A stretch of 64,000 bases of DNA. It comes from Streptomyces sp. DH5 (GTDB lineage Bacteria; Actinomycetota; Actinomycetes; Streptomycetales; Streptomycetaceae). This document shows positions 25,580 through 35,044 of this stretch, one piece after another. The stretch lies in contig NZ_JAHWGP010000004.1 of the NCBI RefSeq assembly GCF_020873915.1, forward strand, positions 186,001 through 250,000, in the 5' to 3' direction. Positions within the stretch are counted from its first letter, which is position 1; each line of letters begins with the position of its first letter. Position numbers and translations under genes: made by a program. Under the pieces are notes generated by a model, which saw only the letters and a list, made by a program, of their open reading frames with translations, ran no database searches and was not told the origin of the DNA.

Positions 25580-26230
25580 TCACCGGGGCACGTCGGCGGC
25601 GGCGGCCGGACCCGGCACCGAGGCGGCGGGCGCCGGGTCGTCGCCCCGGCCGCCCCGCCCCGGCCGCGCGAGCAGGGCCAGTCCGCCCAGCAGTCCGCCC
25701 GCGCTCGCCCCCACCAGCGTGGTGAGCGCCGTCGACGTGGTCGCCGGGCCGCCCGGCTTCACGGCGCGCGAGAACTGCACCAGCCGCACCTGGGTGCTGC
25801 CCTGGGTGTCCTCCGCGTGCCGGGTCAGCGCGCGCGAGACCGCGTTCGCCATGTCGACGGCCTCCTCGGGCCGTGTCGAGGTGGCCGTGACGGACACCAT
25901 CGGCGCGTCCGGCGAGGTCGCCGTGCGCACACTGTCCCGCAGCGTCCCGACCGGCACCCCCGCCCACACCTGCGCGTCGCCGAGCACCGCGAGCTGGGTC
26001 GCGACCCGCCCGTAGGCCTGGGCGAAGCCGCGGGCGGCGTCCGGGGTCGCCCCCTTCGCCGGCACGGCGACGACATAACTGGTGGCCGTGTACGACGGTG
26101 GCGTGAGCAGGCCGTACGCGCCGCCGAACAGTCCGCCGAGGAACGTGCCTGCCACCAGCGCGGACCAGGCCGGCAGCTGCTTGACGCGGTCCAGCGAGGG
26201 AAGACGCCGACGGGTCGGAATGTCGGTCAT
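25580..26230 (-). CDS. Wzz/YveK-like polysaccharide chain-length or export protein
   Basis: A 216-residue protein with two membrane helices (about 20–42 and 165–185) enclosing an outside domain. The first helix is followed by LTPPSYTATSYVV, the typical Wzz start, and VQFSRAVKPGGPATTS precedes the second helix, as in chain-length regulators. It has no tyrosine-kinase domain, so a separate BY-kinase would be needed. It is the last gene of the exopolysaccharide operon, 15 bp behind the glycosyltransferase. It likely sets polymer length or links synthesis to export. Confidence 0.82.
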   Translation of the reverse strand: MTDIPTRRRLPSLDRVKQLPAWSALVAGTFLGGLFGGAYGLLTPPSYTATSYVVAVPAKGATPDAARGFAQAYGRVATQLAVLGDAQVWAGVPVGTLRDSVRTATSPDAPMVSVTATSTRPEEAVDMANAVSRALTRHAEDTQGSTQVRLVQFSRAVKPGGPATTSTALTTLVGASAGGLLGGLALLARPGRGGRGDDPAPAASVPGPAAAADVPR

Positions 26231-26245
26231 GACGGGCTTGCTCCC

Positions 26246-27382
26246 TTAACGTACGGAGGACGGCGACGAGCCGGACACGGCTGCCCGGTACACGTCCATG
26301 AGGCGGGCGGTGCTGCGGGTGATGCTGTAGTGGCGCGCGGCCCGGCCGGCCGTGCGCGGGGCCGGGCCGGCCGCGCGGACCTCCGCGATCGCGCGGGCGT
26401 ACGCGTCCGGGCCGCCGCGCACCCGCCGGGCGCCCGCGGACGCCGCGGGCGGCAGGTCCTCGATCGCCGGGCAGGACGCGTAGAGCACCGGCAGTCCCGA
26501 CGCCAGCGCCTCCACGGCGGCGAGCCCGAAGGCCTCCTCCGCGGACGGCGAGGCGAACAGGTCCATCGCCGAGGTCAGCGACGGCAGATCGGGCCCCGGG
26601 GAGCCGTCGGGAAGACCGGGGCGCTCACCGGTGAACAGCACCCGCCCGGCCACCCCGGCCTCGCGGGCCGTGCGGCGCAGCAGGTGTTCCTCGGGGCCGC
26701 CGCCCACCAGCAGCAGCCAGTGGTCCTCCGGCAGCAGGGCCAGCGCGTGCACGAGCACGTCGAACCGCTTGCCGCGGGCGAGCCGGCCCACGCCGCCGAT
26801 CACGAAGGCGCCCTCCGGCAGACCGAGGCGCCGCCGGGTGCGCTCACGGCGCTCCGGATCGAAGAGGAAGCGGTCCACGTCGATGCCGTTGGGGACGACC
26901 TCGATACGGGGGGCGGGCACGCCCCAGCGCTTCAGCCGGTCGGCCACCGTCGGGGAGACGGCGACCGTCGCCGAGCCCAGCCGCTCGCTCGCCAGGTACA
27001 GCGCCCGCACCCCGGCCGTGAGCCGCCGTCCCTCCATCTGCGAGTCGCCCAGGGAGTGTTCGGTGGCCACGACCGCGCGGACCCCGGCGACCCGGGCCGC
27101 GAGCCGGCCGTAGACACAGGCCCGGTACAGGTGGGTGTGGACCAGGTCGTAGCCGCCGGAGCGGATGACCCGCACCAGGCGGGGCAGGGCGGCCAGGTCG
27201 CGGTTGCCGGCCATCCCCAGGTGCACGACGCGGACCCCGTCCGCGCCCAGCCCCTCCGCGACCGGGCCCGGGTTGGTGAGCGTCACCACGTCGCAGTCGA
27301 CCGGCAGGTGACGCAGCAGCAGCCGCAGCTGCAGCTCGGCCCCGCCGACCCCCAGACCGGTGATGATGTGCAGCGCCCGCAT
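26246..27382 (-). CDS. glycosyltransferase family 4
   Basis: A 378-residue GT-B enzyme. The N-terminal domain opens with HIITGLGVGGAELQL, the GT4 nucleotide-sugar loop; the C-terminal domain has VPNGIDVDRF, GVGRLARGKRFDVLV and the E-x7-E motif around SPSAEEAFGLAAVEALASG. It transfers a sugar from a nucleotide donor to the growing lipid-linked oligosaccharide on the cytosolic face. The start at 27382 overlaps the deacetylase stop by ATGA, which excludes the long upstream extension. Confidence 0.9.
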   Translation of the reverse strand: MRALHIITGLGVGGAELQLRLLLRHLPVDCDVVTLTNPGPVAEGLGADGVRVVHLGMAGNRDLAALPRLVRVIRSGGYDLVHTHLYRACVYGRLAARVAGVRAVVATEHSLGDSQMEGRRLTAGVRALYLASERLGSATVAVSPTVADRLKRWGVPAPRIEVVPNGIDVDRFLFDPERRERTRRRLGLPEGAFVIGGVGRLARGKRFDVLVHALALLPEDHWLLLVGGGPEEHLLRRTAREAGVAGRVLFTGERPGLPDGSPGPDLPSLTSAMDLFASPSAEEAFGLAAVEALASGLPVLYASCPAIEDLPPAASAGARRVRGGPDAYARAIAEVRAAGPAPRTAGRAARHYSITRSTARLMDVYRAAVSGSSPSSVR

Positions 27383-28146
27383 CACACGCCCTCCACCGCA
27401 CGCCGGCGCAGCCGGTGCAGCTTCAGCTTGAGGTGCAGGCGCAGCGCCGTGTCGTCCTGCCCCACGTGCGCGCGCGGCAGGGCGTGCGGCCCGGTCAGCG
27501 GGCCGGGATCGATGGCGCAGGCGTAGGTGTAGCCCGCCTTCCGCACGGCCTCGACCGTGCGGGCGTCGACCGTGCCGTACGGGTAGCAGAACCCCGCGGC
27601 CGGGGCGCCGGTCAGCTCCTCGAGACGGGCGCGGCTCCCGGCGACCTCGGCGGTGAGGGTGGCGTCGTCCGCGCGGGTGAGGTCGACGTGGGTCAGCCCG
27701 TGCGAGCCGATCTCCACGCCCTCCTCGGCGACGCGCCGGATGCCGTCCGCGGTCAGCAGCGGTTTGCGCGGGCCGAGCGGGTCCCACTCGTTGTCCCCGC
27801 CGAGCCGTCCCGGCAGGACGAACAGGGTGGCGCCGCAGCGGAAGCGCCGCAGCAGCGGCAGCGCGGTGGTGAGGAAGTCCGTGTACCCGTCGTCGAAGGT
27901 GAGACCGACCAGGCCCCGCCCCTCGCCCCGGGCCCGCGCGACGAGCAGCTCGGCGACGGACACCCCGCGCAGCCCGCGCCGGCGCAGCCAGGCCAGCTGC
28001 CGCTCCAGCCGCTCGGGCGTGACGGTGATGCGGTAGGGGTCGTCCGAACAGTCCCCCACCGAGTGGTACATCGCCACCCAGGGGACCGCCCCGGGGCGGG
28101 GGGCCGGTCGTCTGCCGGCGTCGAGGGAATCAACGGAAGCGGCCAT
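27382..28146 (-). CDS. polysaccharide deacetylase (NodB/CE4)
   Basis: A 254-residue CE4 enzyme with the conserved metal and catalytic motifs: GLTFDDGYTDF (motif 1, with the catalytic and metal Asp pair), SHGLTHVDL (motif 2, the two His) and FCYPYGTVD (motif 3). No signal peptide is visible, so it may act at the cytosolic side or be exported otherwise. It should remove N-acetyl groups from amino-sugars of the polymer, changing charge and adhesion. It overlaps the upstream flippase gene by 17 bp and the downstream glycosyltransferase by ATGA. Confidence 0.9.
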   Translation of the reverse strand: MAASVDSLDAGRRPAPRPGAVPWVAMYHSVGDCSDDPYRITVTPERLERQLAWLRRRGLRGVSVAELLVARARGEGRGLVGLTFDDGYTDFLTTALPLLRRFRCGATLFVLPGRLGGDNEWDPLGPRKPLLTADGIRRVAEEGVEIGSHGLTHVDLTRADDATLTAEVAGSRARLEELTGAPAAGFCYPYGTVDARTVEAVRKAGYTYACAIDPGPLTGPHALPRAHVGQDDTALRLHLKLKLHRLRRRAVEGV

Positions 28147-29899
28147 GTGTCAGCTTTCGTGTGACGGCGCGTACGGAGCGCAGCGCGGATGCGGGGCCCC
28201 GGGAGCCGAGGACGGACAGGACGAGCGGGACGAAGACGGCGGTCACGGCGAGACAGCCGGCCGCGAGCGCCGCCACCGGTGAGGCGAACCGGCCGGCGGC
28301 CCACGCCCCGGCGGCGACGGCGAGGGCGGAGGCGAGGACGGGCCGGCTCAGCCCGGCCAGGACCCCGCGCACCCCGACCGAGACGCCGGTGGTGGCCCCG
28401 CGGCGGGCGGTGCGCAGGCCCGCCAGCATCAGCACCGCCGTGACGGTGATGCCGGCGGCGTTGGCGGCGGCGATCCCCGCCACACCCCAGCGGCCCACGC
28501 CCAGTGCCCCGACGAGCGACGTCACGACGATGCCCGCCGTCATCACGCCGACCGGGTACCAGCACGGGCGGCCCGCCGAGAAGTAGCAGCGGACGAGGGC
28601 GCCCACCAGGGTCTGGCCGAGCAGCCCGAGGGCGTACACGCGCATCACCTCCGCCGTCGCGGCGGTGTCGGCACCGGTGAACGCGCCCCGCTGGAAGAGC
28701 AGTTCGATCATCTGCGGGGCGCAGGCGATCACCGCGCACATGCCCAGCAGCACCGCGCATGAGGCCAGCACCAGGTCCCGCTCCACCCGGGCCCGGGCCC
28801 GCTCGGTGTCGCCGTCCGCGAGGGCGCGCGCCACCACCGGGAAGGTGACGGTGCACACCATCAGCGACAGCGTCATCGGGATCTGGGCGACCTTCTGCGC
28901 GTAGTTCAGGTGCGAGATGGCGCCGGCGGGCAGGGAGGAGGCCAGGAAGCGTTCGACGAGGACCTGCGACTGGCGGCACAGCGCGAACAGCAGCACCGCG
29001 GCGATCAGGGCGAGCCGCACCGGCCGTTCCCCGTCGGCCGGACCGGTCGCGGAGGCGGTGGCGGGCCGCGGCGCACGGGAGGCCAGCTGCCGCCACAGCG
29101 AAGGCAGTTGCACCACCACCATCAGGCAGCCGCCCACCGCGACGCCGACCGCGGCGGCACGCACCCCCCACGCCCCGCCCAGCAGGAACATCATCGCGAC
29201 GATGCCCGTGTTGTAGGCGACGTAGATCGCCGCCGGCGCGGAGAAGCGGCGGTGTGCCCGCAGTGCGGCGCTGCAGTACCCGGCGAGCCCGAACGCCAGC
29301 AGGCTGATCGCGGTGAGCCGGGTGCAGTCGACGGCCAGGCCCGGATCGGGCAGCCCCGGCGCCAGCACCCGGACCAGGTGAGGGGCCCCGGCGGCGGTCA
29401 GCGCGGCCACCGCGGCGAAGGCCAGGCACAGCCGGGGCAGCGTGGCCCTGACCAGTTCGCGGACCGGATCACCGGGGACCCCCCGGGCCCGCCGCGCCAG
29501 CGCCAGGCTGAACGCGGGGATGAGCGCGATCGCAAGACCGTCCTCGATCAGCAGCGTCGCGCCGATCTCCGGCACGGTCCACGCGACGAGGAACGCGTCC
29601 GTGTCGCTCCCGGCGCCGAACAGCCGCGCCAGCGACTGGTCCCGGACCAGCCCGAGCAGCGACCCGGCGATGGACAGCACCGCCGTGACCAGCGCGGCCC
29701 GCGCGAGGAAACCCCGGGACGCGCCACCCTTCGCCTCGTCACCGTCACCCGCCCCGGCCGGGCGCGGCCCCGGTTCACCGACCGTTCGCACACCCGCCGC
29801 GGGGGGACGGGGCACGCCCGGCCCGGGTGCGCCCGCCGGGCGTCCGTCCGCCGTGAGGCTGTCACCGGGGCCGGTCCGCCGGGAGTGCAGTGCCGTCAT
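28130..29899 (-). CDS. MurJ/Wzx-like lipid-linked oligosaccharide flippase
   Basis: A 589-residue membrane protein with about fourteen helices after a 75-residue Pro/Gly/Arg-rich cytoplasmic tail. Its core resembles MviN/MurJ: SLLGLVRDQSLARLFGAGSDTDAFLVAWTVPE-type segments, LNYAQKV and TVTFPVVARALADGD are landmarks (read in pieces around residues 90–125 and 320–350). In a locus with priming transferase and polymerase it is expected to flip the lipid-linked repeat unit outward. The start at 29899 overlaps the stop of the ligase gene by ATGA. It could instead be a second lipid II flippase, but the context argues for the exopolysaccharide. Confidence 0.85.
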   Translation of the reverse strand: MTALHSRRTGPGDSLTADGRPAGAPGPGVPRPPAAGVRTVGEPGPRPAGAGDGDEAKGGASRGFLARAALVTAVLSIAGSLLGLVRDQSLARLFGAGSDTDAFLVAWTVPEIGATLLIEDGLAIALIPAFSLALARRARGVPGDPVRELVRATLPRLCLAFAAVAALTAAGAPHLVRVLAPGLPDPGLAVDCTRLTAISLLAFGLAGYCSAALRAHRRFSAPAAIYVAYNTGIVAMMFLLGGAWGVRAAAVGVAVGGCLMVVVQLPSLWRQLASRAPRPATASATGPADGERPVRLALIAAVLLFALCRQSQVLVERFLASSLPAGAISHLNYAQKVAQIPMTLSLMVCTVTFPVVARALADGDTERARARVERDLVLASCAVLLGMCAVIACAPQMIELLFQRGAFTGADTAATAEVMRVYALGLLGQTLVGALVRCYFSAGRPCWYPVGVMTAGIVVTSLVGALGVGRWGVAGIAAANAAGITVTAVLMLAGLRTARRGATTGVSVGVRGVLAGLSRPVLASALAVAAGAWAAGRFASPVAALAAGCLAVTAVFVPLVLSVLGSRGPASALRSVRAVTRKLTHGRFR

Positions 29900-31239
29900 C
29901 GCGCCACGGCCTCCTCGACCCGCCCGCGGGCCTCGTCCGGGCAGGCGGTGTCCGGGCGTTCGTCGCGGGCCAGACCCCACCACGCCGTCAGCCCCAGGGC
30001 CACACCGGTCAGCACCGTGGAGGGCCCGCCGATGTCGCCGTACACGTAGTCGGTCAGCTGCCAGAGCAGCAGGCCGCAGGCGACCAGGCCGCAGTCCAGG
30101 CCGGGGCCCCGGCGGCGCACCCGCAGCAGCCCGCGCACCGCGCACACCAGCAGCGCCAGCCAGCTCCCGGCGAGCGTCACCACCCCGACCAGGCCCTGCT
30201 CGCTCAGCACCAGCAGATACATGTTGTGCGGCGAGAGCAGCGCCTGCTTGTGGTACGTCTCGCCCGCGCCCTCGATGTCACTGCCCGAGGACAGGGCCAG
30301 GGTCGCGTGCCCGTCCCGGTACTCGGGGAAGTTCTTCAGCCCCACGCCGGTCAGCGGCTCCTCGCGCCACATGCCGGTGGCCGCCGCCCACAGGGTGTAC
30401 CGGTCGATCACGGACTGGTCCGGGGCGTCGGCGACCTGCGTGATGCTGCCGATCCGCTCCGAGAGCATCGCCGTACCGACCCCGAACCCGCCCATGAGGA
30501 TCACCCCCGAGGCGACCACGGCGGCCCCCACCTTCAGTGCCCGCCGCAGCCCCGCCAGCACCAGCTGCACGGAGCACGTCAGCGCGGTCGCGATCCAGGC
30601 GCCCCGGCTGAAGGACAGCGCCAGGGGCAGCACCAGCGCCAGCGCGCACCCGGCGGCCGCCGCGCGCTGCCACCGCGGCGCGTGGCCCAGCGCGAGCCCG
30701 GCCGCGCAGACCAGGCCCAGCGACACCGCCGTCGCCATGCCCATCACGTCCTGCGCCCCGAAGGTGCCGACGGCCCGTACGGTCTCGCCCTGGTAGGAGG
30801 CACCGGTGCCGGTCGTGTACTGGTGCACGCCCACCGCCCCCTGCCACAGCGCGAGCCCCACGAACGCCCAGGCCAGCAACCGGAAGTCGGCCCGGCCCCG
30901 GAGCAGCACCAGCACGGCCGCCGGGACCAGCACGAAGACCTGCAGGTAGCGGCCCATGCCGCCGATCCCCGCCGCCGCCGAGCCCGCCCCCATGGCGGCG
31001 AGCGCCAGCCCCACCACCGGCAGCCCCAGCAGCACCGCCGCGCGGGGCGGCAGCGGACGCCGCCGCTCCCGCAGCAGACGGATCACGCAGTACCCCACCA
31101 CCAACGCGGACATCACGTCGGCGGGCCCCGCGCCGTCCCCCGTCGACGGCAGCGCCAGGAGGGCGACCACCGCCACCAGCGGCAGCACCGGACCGAGCGC
31201 GGCGGCCCGGCGCGGCAGGGGTACGAGGACGAGACTCAC
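29896..31239 (-). CDS. O-antigen ligase / Wzy-type polymerase
   Basis: A 447-residue polytopic protein with eleven or twelve helices. A large outside loop (about residues 250–340) contains TGVGLKNFPEYRD and SPHNMYLLVLSEQGLVGV, the Wzy_C signature with its conserved His. It should polymerise lipid-linked repeat units or transfer finished chains. The GTG start lies 6 bp after the stop of the priming transferase gene, with GGAG upstream. The C-terminal 30 residues are charged and cytoplasmic. Confidence 0.87.
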   Translation of the reverse strand: MSLVLVPLPRRAAALGPVLPLVAVVALLALPSTGDGAGPADVMSALVVGYCVIRLLRERRRPLPPRAAVLLGLPVVGLALAAMGAGSAAAGIGGMGRYLQVFVLVPAAVLVLLRGRADFRLLAWAFVGLALWQGAVGVHQYTTGTGASYQGETVRAVGTFGAQDVMGMATAVSLGLVCAAGLALGHAPRWQRAAAAGCALALVLPLALSFSRGAWIATALTCSVQLVLAGLRRALKVGAAVVASGVILMGGFGVGTAMLSERIGSITQVADAPDQSVIDRYTLWAAATGMWREEPLTGVGLKNFPEYRDGHATLALSSGSDIEGAGETYHKQALLSPHNMYLLVLSEQGLVGVVTLAGSWLALLVCAVRGLLRVRRRGPGLDCGLVACGLLLWQLTDYVYGDIGGPSTVLTGVALGLTAWWGLARDERPDTACPDEARGRVEEAVAR

Positions 31240-31245
31240 CTGTCG

Positions 31246-32673
31246 TCAGCTCCCCGTCGGACGGACCAGCGTGGCCGCGGTGCGCAGCAGGATGCTGACG
31301 TCCTGCCACAGCGACCAGTCGTCGATGTAGGCGTTGTCGAACCGGCAGCGGTCCTCGATGGAGGTGTCGCCGCGCAGCCCGTGGATCTGCGCCAGCCCGG
31401 TGATGCCGGTACGCATCCGGTGCCGGGCCGCGTAACCGGGATAGGTCTGGCTGAACTGGGCCACGAAGAAGGGCCGTTCGGGGCGCGGACCGACGAGGCT
31501 CATGTCGCCGCGCAGCACGTTCCACAACTGGAGCAGCTCGTCCAGCGAGGTCCGCCGCAGCATCCGGCAGAACCAGCGCATCTCGTTCTCGTTGGCCACG
31601 CTCCACCGCGTCGCCGACTCGTGCTCGTCGACCGGGCGATGGGTACGGAACTTCAGCAGCGTGAACGGCTCGCCGTCCCGGCCGATGCGCTCCTGCCGGA
31701 ACACCACGCCCGGCCCGTCCGCGAGCCGCAGCGTCACCGCGCACACCAGCAGCAGCGGGCTGACCAGCAGCAACAGTGTCCCCGACACCAGGACGTCCAG
31801 CAGTCGCTTGCCGATGCCGCCCCCGCGCTCCGGGGCGAAGTCCAGCCGCCGACAGGAGAACCCGGCCAGCCGCTCCCGCACCGGGTACGGCGCCGCGTCG
31901 GCGTCGACCTCCCACACCACGCACCCCGAAGCGGCCAGCGACCGCAGCAGCGGCCCCTGTTCGGCCCGTACCGACGGATGGACGGCGAGCACGGCGCGCA
32001 CCCCGTTCTGGATGACCGCGCGCTCGACCTCCTCGTCCGTGCGCAGCACCGGCAGGCCCTCGCCCCCGTCCGCCTGCCCGGCGACGATCCCCACCGGCCG
32101 CACCCCGCACCGCCGGTGGCGCAGCACGGCGGCGGCCACGCGCTGCGCGGTCGCCGCAGGACCGATGACGAGCGCGGCGCGCGGGTGCCGCAGCAGCGCC
32201 GCACGCCGCCGCCCGTGCACCACCGCGCGCAGCGCACAGCCCGCCGCCGCCTGCGTCGCGAGCCCCGCCAGCACGGTGCCGGCGGACAGCGCCTGCTCCG
32301 GCCGGTACGCCGCCCACAGCGCCGCGACGGCCGCCCAGACGACCGCCGTGCGCGCGCACACGGTGGGCAGTTCGTCAAGCAGCCCCGGCGGGGCCGGCGG
32401 TCCGCCGCGCGGACGCAGCAGCAGCGCCGCCGTCACCAGCAGCGCGACGAGCGCGGGGTGCGGTCGCGCGGCGGCGAGTACGCCCGCGGCGAGCAGGGCG
32501 GCGGCGCCGTCCGCGAGGAACAGCGGGACGGGGGAGACGGGCCGTGCGGGCGGCCGCGGGACGGGCAGCCGGTGGCCGTGGTCGGAGCCGCGCGGCGGCA
32601 TGACGGAGACAGGCGGGGATCCGTGCTCCCGCGGCGGTACGCCGGGGGAGGGCACGGTACGTTCGGCGGTCAC
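31246..32673 (-). CDS. undecaprenyl-phosphate sugar phosphotransferase (priming, WbaP/CpsE type)
   Basis: A 475-residue protein of the bacterial sugar-transferase family. The N-terminal half has four helices and a cofactor-like domain (ALVIGPAATAQRVAA). The catalytic C-terminal half starts with KRLLDVLVSGTLLLLVSP, followed by VFRQERIGRDGEPFTLLKFRT, SLDELLQLWNVLRGDMSLVG and PRPERPFF, the family hallmarks. It attaches the first sugar-1-phosphate to undecaprenyl phosphate and so starts the polymer. The GTG at 32673 forms a GTGA overlap with the stop of the preceding glycosyltransferase. Confidence 0.93.
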   Translation of the reverse strand: MTAERTVPSPGVPPREHGSPPVSVMPPRGSDHGHRLPVPRPPARPVSPVPLFLADGAAALLAAGVLAAARPHPALVALLVTAALLLRPRGGPPAPPGLLDELPTVCARTAVVWAAVAALWAAYRPEQALSAGTVLAGLATQAAAGCALRAVVHGRRRAALLRHPRAALVIGPAATAQRVAAAVLRHRRCGVRPVGIVAGQADGGEGLPVLRTDEEVERAVIQNGVRAVLAVHPSVRAEQGPLLRSLAASGCVVWEVDADAAPYPVRERLAGFSCRRLDFAPERGGGIGKRLLDVLVSGTLLLLVSPLLLVCAVTLRLADGPGVVFRQERIGRDGEPFTLLKFRTHRPVDEHESATRWSVANENEMRWFCRMLRRTSLDELLQLWNVLRGDMSLVGPRPERPFFVAQFSQTYPGYAARHRMRTGITGLAQIHGLRGDTSIEDRCRFDNAYIDDWSLWQDVSILLRTAATLVRPTGS

Positions 32674-33962
32674 GAGTGGATGGACTCCCTGTGCTCGAAG
32701 GGCTCGACGCGCTGTGTCGTCCGGTCGGCCTCGGCGCCCCCGACCGCGCCGTACGGGCGCTCCCGTGCCGCGGCGGGCCGGGCGCCGAGGAGATCGCGGT
32801 AGACGTCGGCGACCGCCCTCGCGGTGTGCCGCACGTCGTGGAGGGACAGCACATGACGGCGTCCCCGGTCGCCCAGGGAGGCGCGTAGCTGCGGGTCGGG
32901 CAGCAGCGTGCCGACCGCTTCCGCCAGGGCCCCCGGGTCCTCCGGCGGCACCACGCACGGGGCGGCGAAGGAGCGCGGCAGGCTCTCGCGGGCGCCGTCG
33001 ACGTCCGTGACCACCACGGGCCGCCCGCAGGCCATCGCCTCCAGCGGGGCCAGCGCCATGCCCTCCCAGCGGGACGGCAGGACGACGAGGTCGGCGGCCT
33101 GGTACCAGGGGGAGGCGTCCGCGACGGTCCCCGCGAACAGCACCGACTCGGGGGCGGCCGCGCGCAGCCGGTCCCGGTCCGGGCCGTCGCCGACCAGGAC
33201 GAGACGGGCGTCGGGCACCTGGCGCAGCACGGCGTTCCAGGCGCGCAGCAGGACGTCCTGCCCCTTCTGCCGGCACAGCCGCCCCACGCACACGGCGAGC
33301 GGCGCCCGCCCGTCCACTCCGGCCAACGGCGCGAGCCCGGCCCGTACGGCGGTCGCCGGGGCCGGGTGGAAGCGTTCGGGGTCGATGCCGTTGGGGATGA
33401 CGGCCCACCGGCCGGTGATCCCGGCGCGCACACCGGTGGCGCGTTCCGCGTCGCTCACGCACACCACCCGCGAGGCCCAGCGGGCCGCCCACCGCTCCCA
33501 GCGCAGGGCCAGGGCGGCGGTGGGGCCGTCCACCGCCTCGAACGACCAGGCGTGCGGCTGGAACACGGTGGGGACGCGCCCGTGCACCGCGAGCCGCCCG
33601 GCGAGCCCCGCCTTCGCGGAGTGCGCGTGCAGCAGATCGGGGCGCACGTCGTCGAGCAGCCGGGACAGGTGCCGCACCTCCCGCGCGAGCGAGGGCCCCG
33701 GAGACCGGGTCGCCTGCCAGTGCCGCACCCGCGCGCCCAGCGACCGCAGGTGGCCGCTGAGCGCGCTGTCGGGGCAGATGGCGGTGACGTCGAAACCGTC
33801 CGCCACCTGGGCCCGGACCAGGTCCGTCACGACCCGGGCGACCCCGCCCTCCACGGGCTGGGTGAGGTGCAGGACCCGGGGTCGGCGTCCGGGCACTGAC
33901 AGGTCCGTGGGCACGGTTTCCTCACTCACGCAGGTGGTAGGGACGGAGGGCGGCGCGCTCAC
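32670..33962 (-). CDS. glycosyltransferase family 4
   Basis: A 430-residue GT-B enzyme with HLTQPVEGGVARVVTDL at the N-terminal glycine-rich loop, HAHSAKAGLAGRLA, VIPNGIDPERFH and VGRLCRQKGQDVLL, and a donor-site region LPSRWEGMALAPLEAMACG with the E-x7-E pair. It should add a sugar to the lipid-linked unit in the cytosol. The GTG at 33962 is chosen because it overlaps the DUF3344-like gene's stop as GTGA, the pattern used repeatedly in this operon; starts at 34001 or 33929 are possible. The C-terminal 35 residues are charged and unrelated to the fold. Confidence 0.88.
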   Translation of the reverse strand: MSAPPSVPTTCVSEETVPTDLSVPGRRPRVLHLTQPVEGGVARVVTDLVRAQVADGFDVTAICPDSALSGHLRSLGARVRHWQATRSPGPSLAREVRHLSRLLDDVRPDLLHAHSAKAGLAGRLAVHGRVPTVFQPHAWSFEAVDGPTAALALRWERWAARWASRVVCVSDAERATGVRAGITGRWAVIPNGIDPERFHPAPATAVRAGLAPLAGVDGRAPLAVCVGRLCRQKGQDVLLRAWNAVLRQVPDARLVLVGDGPDRDRLRAAAPESVLFAGTVADASPWYQAADLVVLPSRWEGMALAPLEAMACGRPVVVTDVDGARESLPRSFAAPCVVPPEDPGALAEAVGTLLPDPQLRASLGDRGRRHVLSLHDVRHTARAVADVYRDLLGARPAAARERPYGAVGGAEADRTTQRVEPFEHRESIHS

Positions 33963-35044
33963 CGACGGGCGTCGACGGCGGCGAAGAGCACGCCCGCCCA
34001 CGCGGCGTCACGCTGGGACGTGAGCCGGAAGGTGGCCCGGTCACCGGCGTTCGGCAGAGCCTCTCCGAGGGCGAACACGTCCGAGTCGTAGCCGAGGGTG
34101 TTGGCGTACGCCGGCACCCGCGCGGGGGCCGTGCCCCGGGGGTCGGAGACGGTGGAGTTCAGGACGTCGTCGACCGGGTTGGCGCCGTCGCCGAACGCCG
34201 TGGTGGTGTCGCCCGAGGTGAGGACGAGGGAGTCGCCGGTGGTGCCGCGGTCGCCGTTGTACGCGACCATGCCCACTCGGCCACCGGCGCCGGCCGGGAA
34301 CGGCATGTCCCGCAGCGGGAATTGGGCGCCCTCGCGGGAGCCCAGCGGCGCGAACCCGTCCCAGATGCTGAGGTGCCGCAGCGGCTCCGCCGCGTTCTCG
34401 TACGCCACCACCAGCGTCCAGCCGCCCCAGGCGCCGGCCGCGGACCTGCCGCCGGCCACGTTGAGCTGCGCGACCGTGTAGAGGCCCGGCCCGCTGTCCC
34501 GGACCAGCCGGGTCACGTCCGCGGAGGCCTGGAAGGCGTCCGCGCCGTCGGCCACGCGGTGGCCCACGACCGTGTCCGCGAGCAGTTCCTTGTAGTCGCC
34601 GCCGGGCTCGGCGATCAGCACCCGCTCGTTGTCCGCGGCCGGCTTCTGCTCACCGACGAGCAGGTTGCCGCCCCAGTACAGGCGGGCGTAGGTCACCCGG
34701 GAGCCGGCGGGCAGCCGGATCTCCGCGCGGGAGGAGTTGTAGGTGTTCGGGTCCTTGTCGACGTCGATGTAGCTCATGTCGAAGTCGCCGTTCACCGCGT
34801 GCGCGCCGCTCTGGACGTCGCGGCACGAGGACGCCTGCGGACGGCAGGTGGCGGAGGAGTTGGCCGCGCGCACGATGTTGCCGTGCTGGAGAGCCCGGTA
34901 GCGCTCGCCGAAGGCGACGCCCTCGGCCTCCGGCGCGGGTGCGAGCGGCGCGGAGACCGCGGGGCCGCACGGCGCCCAGAGCGCGGCGCAGGCGAGGACG
35001 CCCACCGTGGCATGGCGAAGCAGCTGACCCAGGGTTTGGCGCAT
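33959..35044 (-). CDS. secreted DUF3344-like protein, first gene of the exopolysaccharide operon
   Basis: A 361-residue exported protein. A signal peptide (LLRHATVGVLACAALWAPCG) is followed by a beta-rich domain. It contains YIDVDKDPNTYNSSRAEIRL, TYARLYWGGNL and GWTLVVAYEN, which I recognise from DUF3344-type actinobacterial surface proteins. Two Cys (TCRP and SCRD near the N-terminus) could form a disulfide. GAAAGG lies 12 bp before the ATG at 35044. It is first of eight genes linked by overlaps, so the export machinery and this protein are co-expressed. It could be an outside scaffold or binding protein for the polysaccharide. No enzyme motif is seen. Confidence 0.75.
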   Translation of the reverse strand: MRQTLGQLLRHATVGVLACAALWAPCGPAVSAPLAPAPEAEGVAFGERYRALQHGNIVRAANSSATCRPQASSCRDVQSGAHAVNGDFDMSYIDVDKDPNTYNSSRAEIRLPAGSRVTYARLYWGGNLLVGEQKPAADNERVLIAEPGGDYKELLADTVVGHRVADGADAFQASADVTRLVRDSGPGLYTVAQLNVAGGRSAAGAWGGWTLVVAYENAAEPLRHLSIWDGFAPLGSREGAQFPLRDMPFPAGAGGRVGMVAYNGDRGTTGDSLVLTSGDTTTAFGDGANPVDDVLNSTVSDPRGTAPARVPAYANTLGYDSDVFALGEALPNAGDRATFRLTSQRDAAWAGVLFAAVDARR

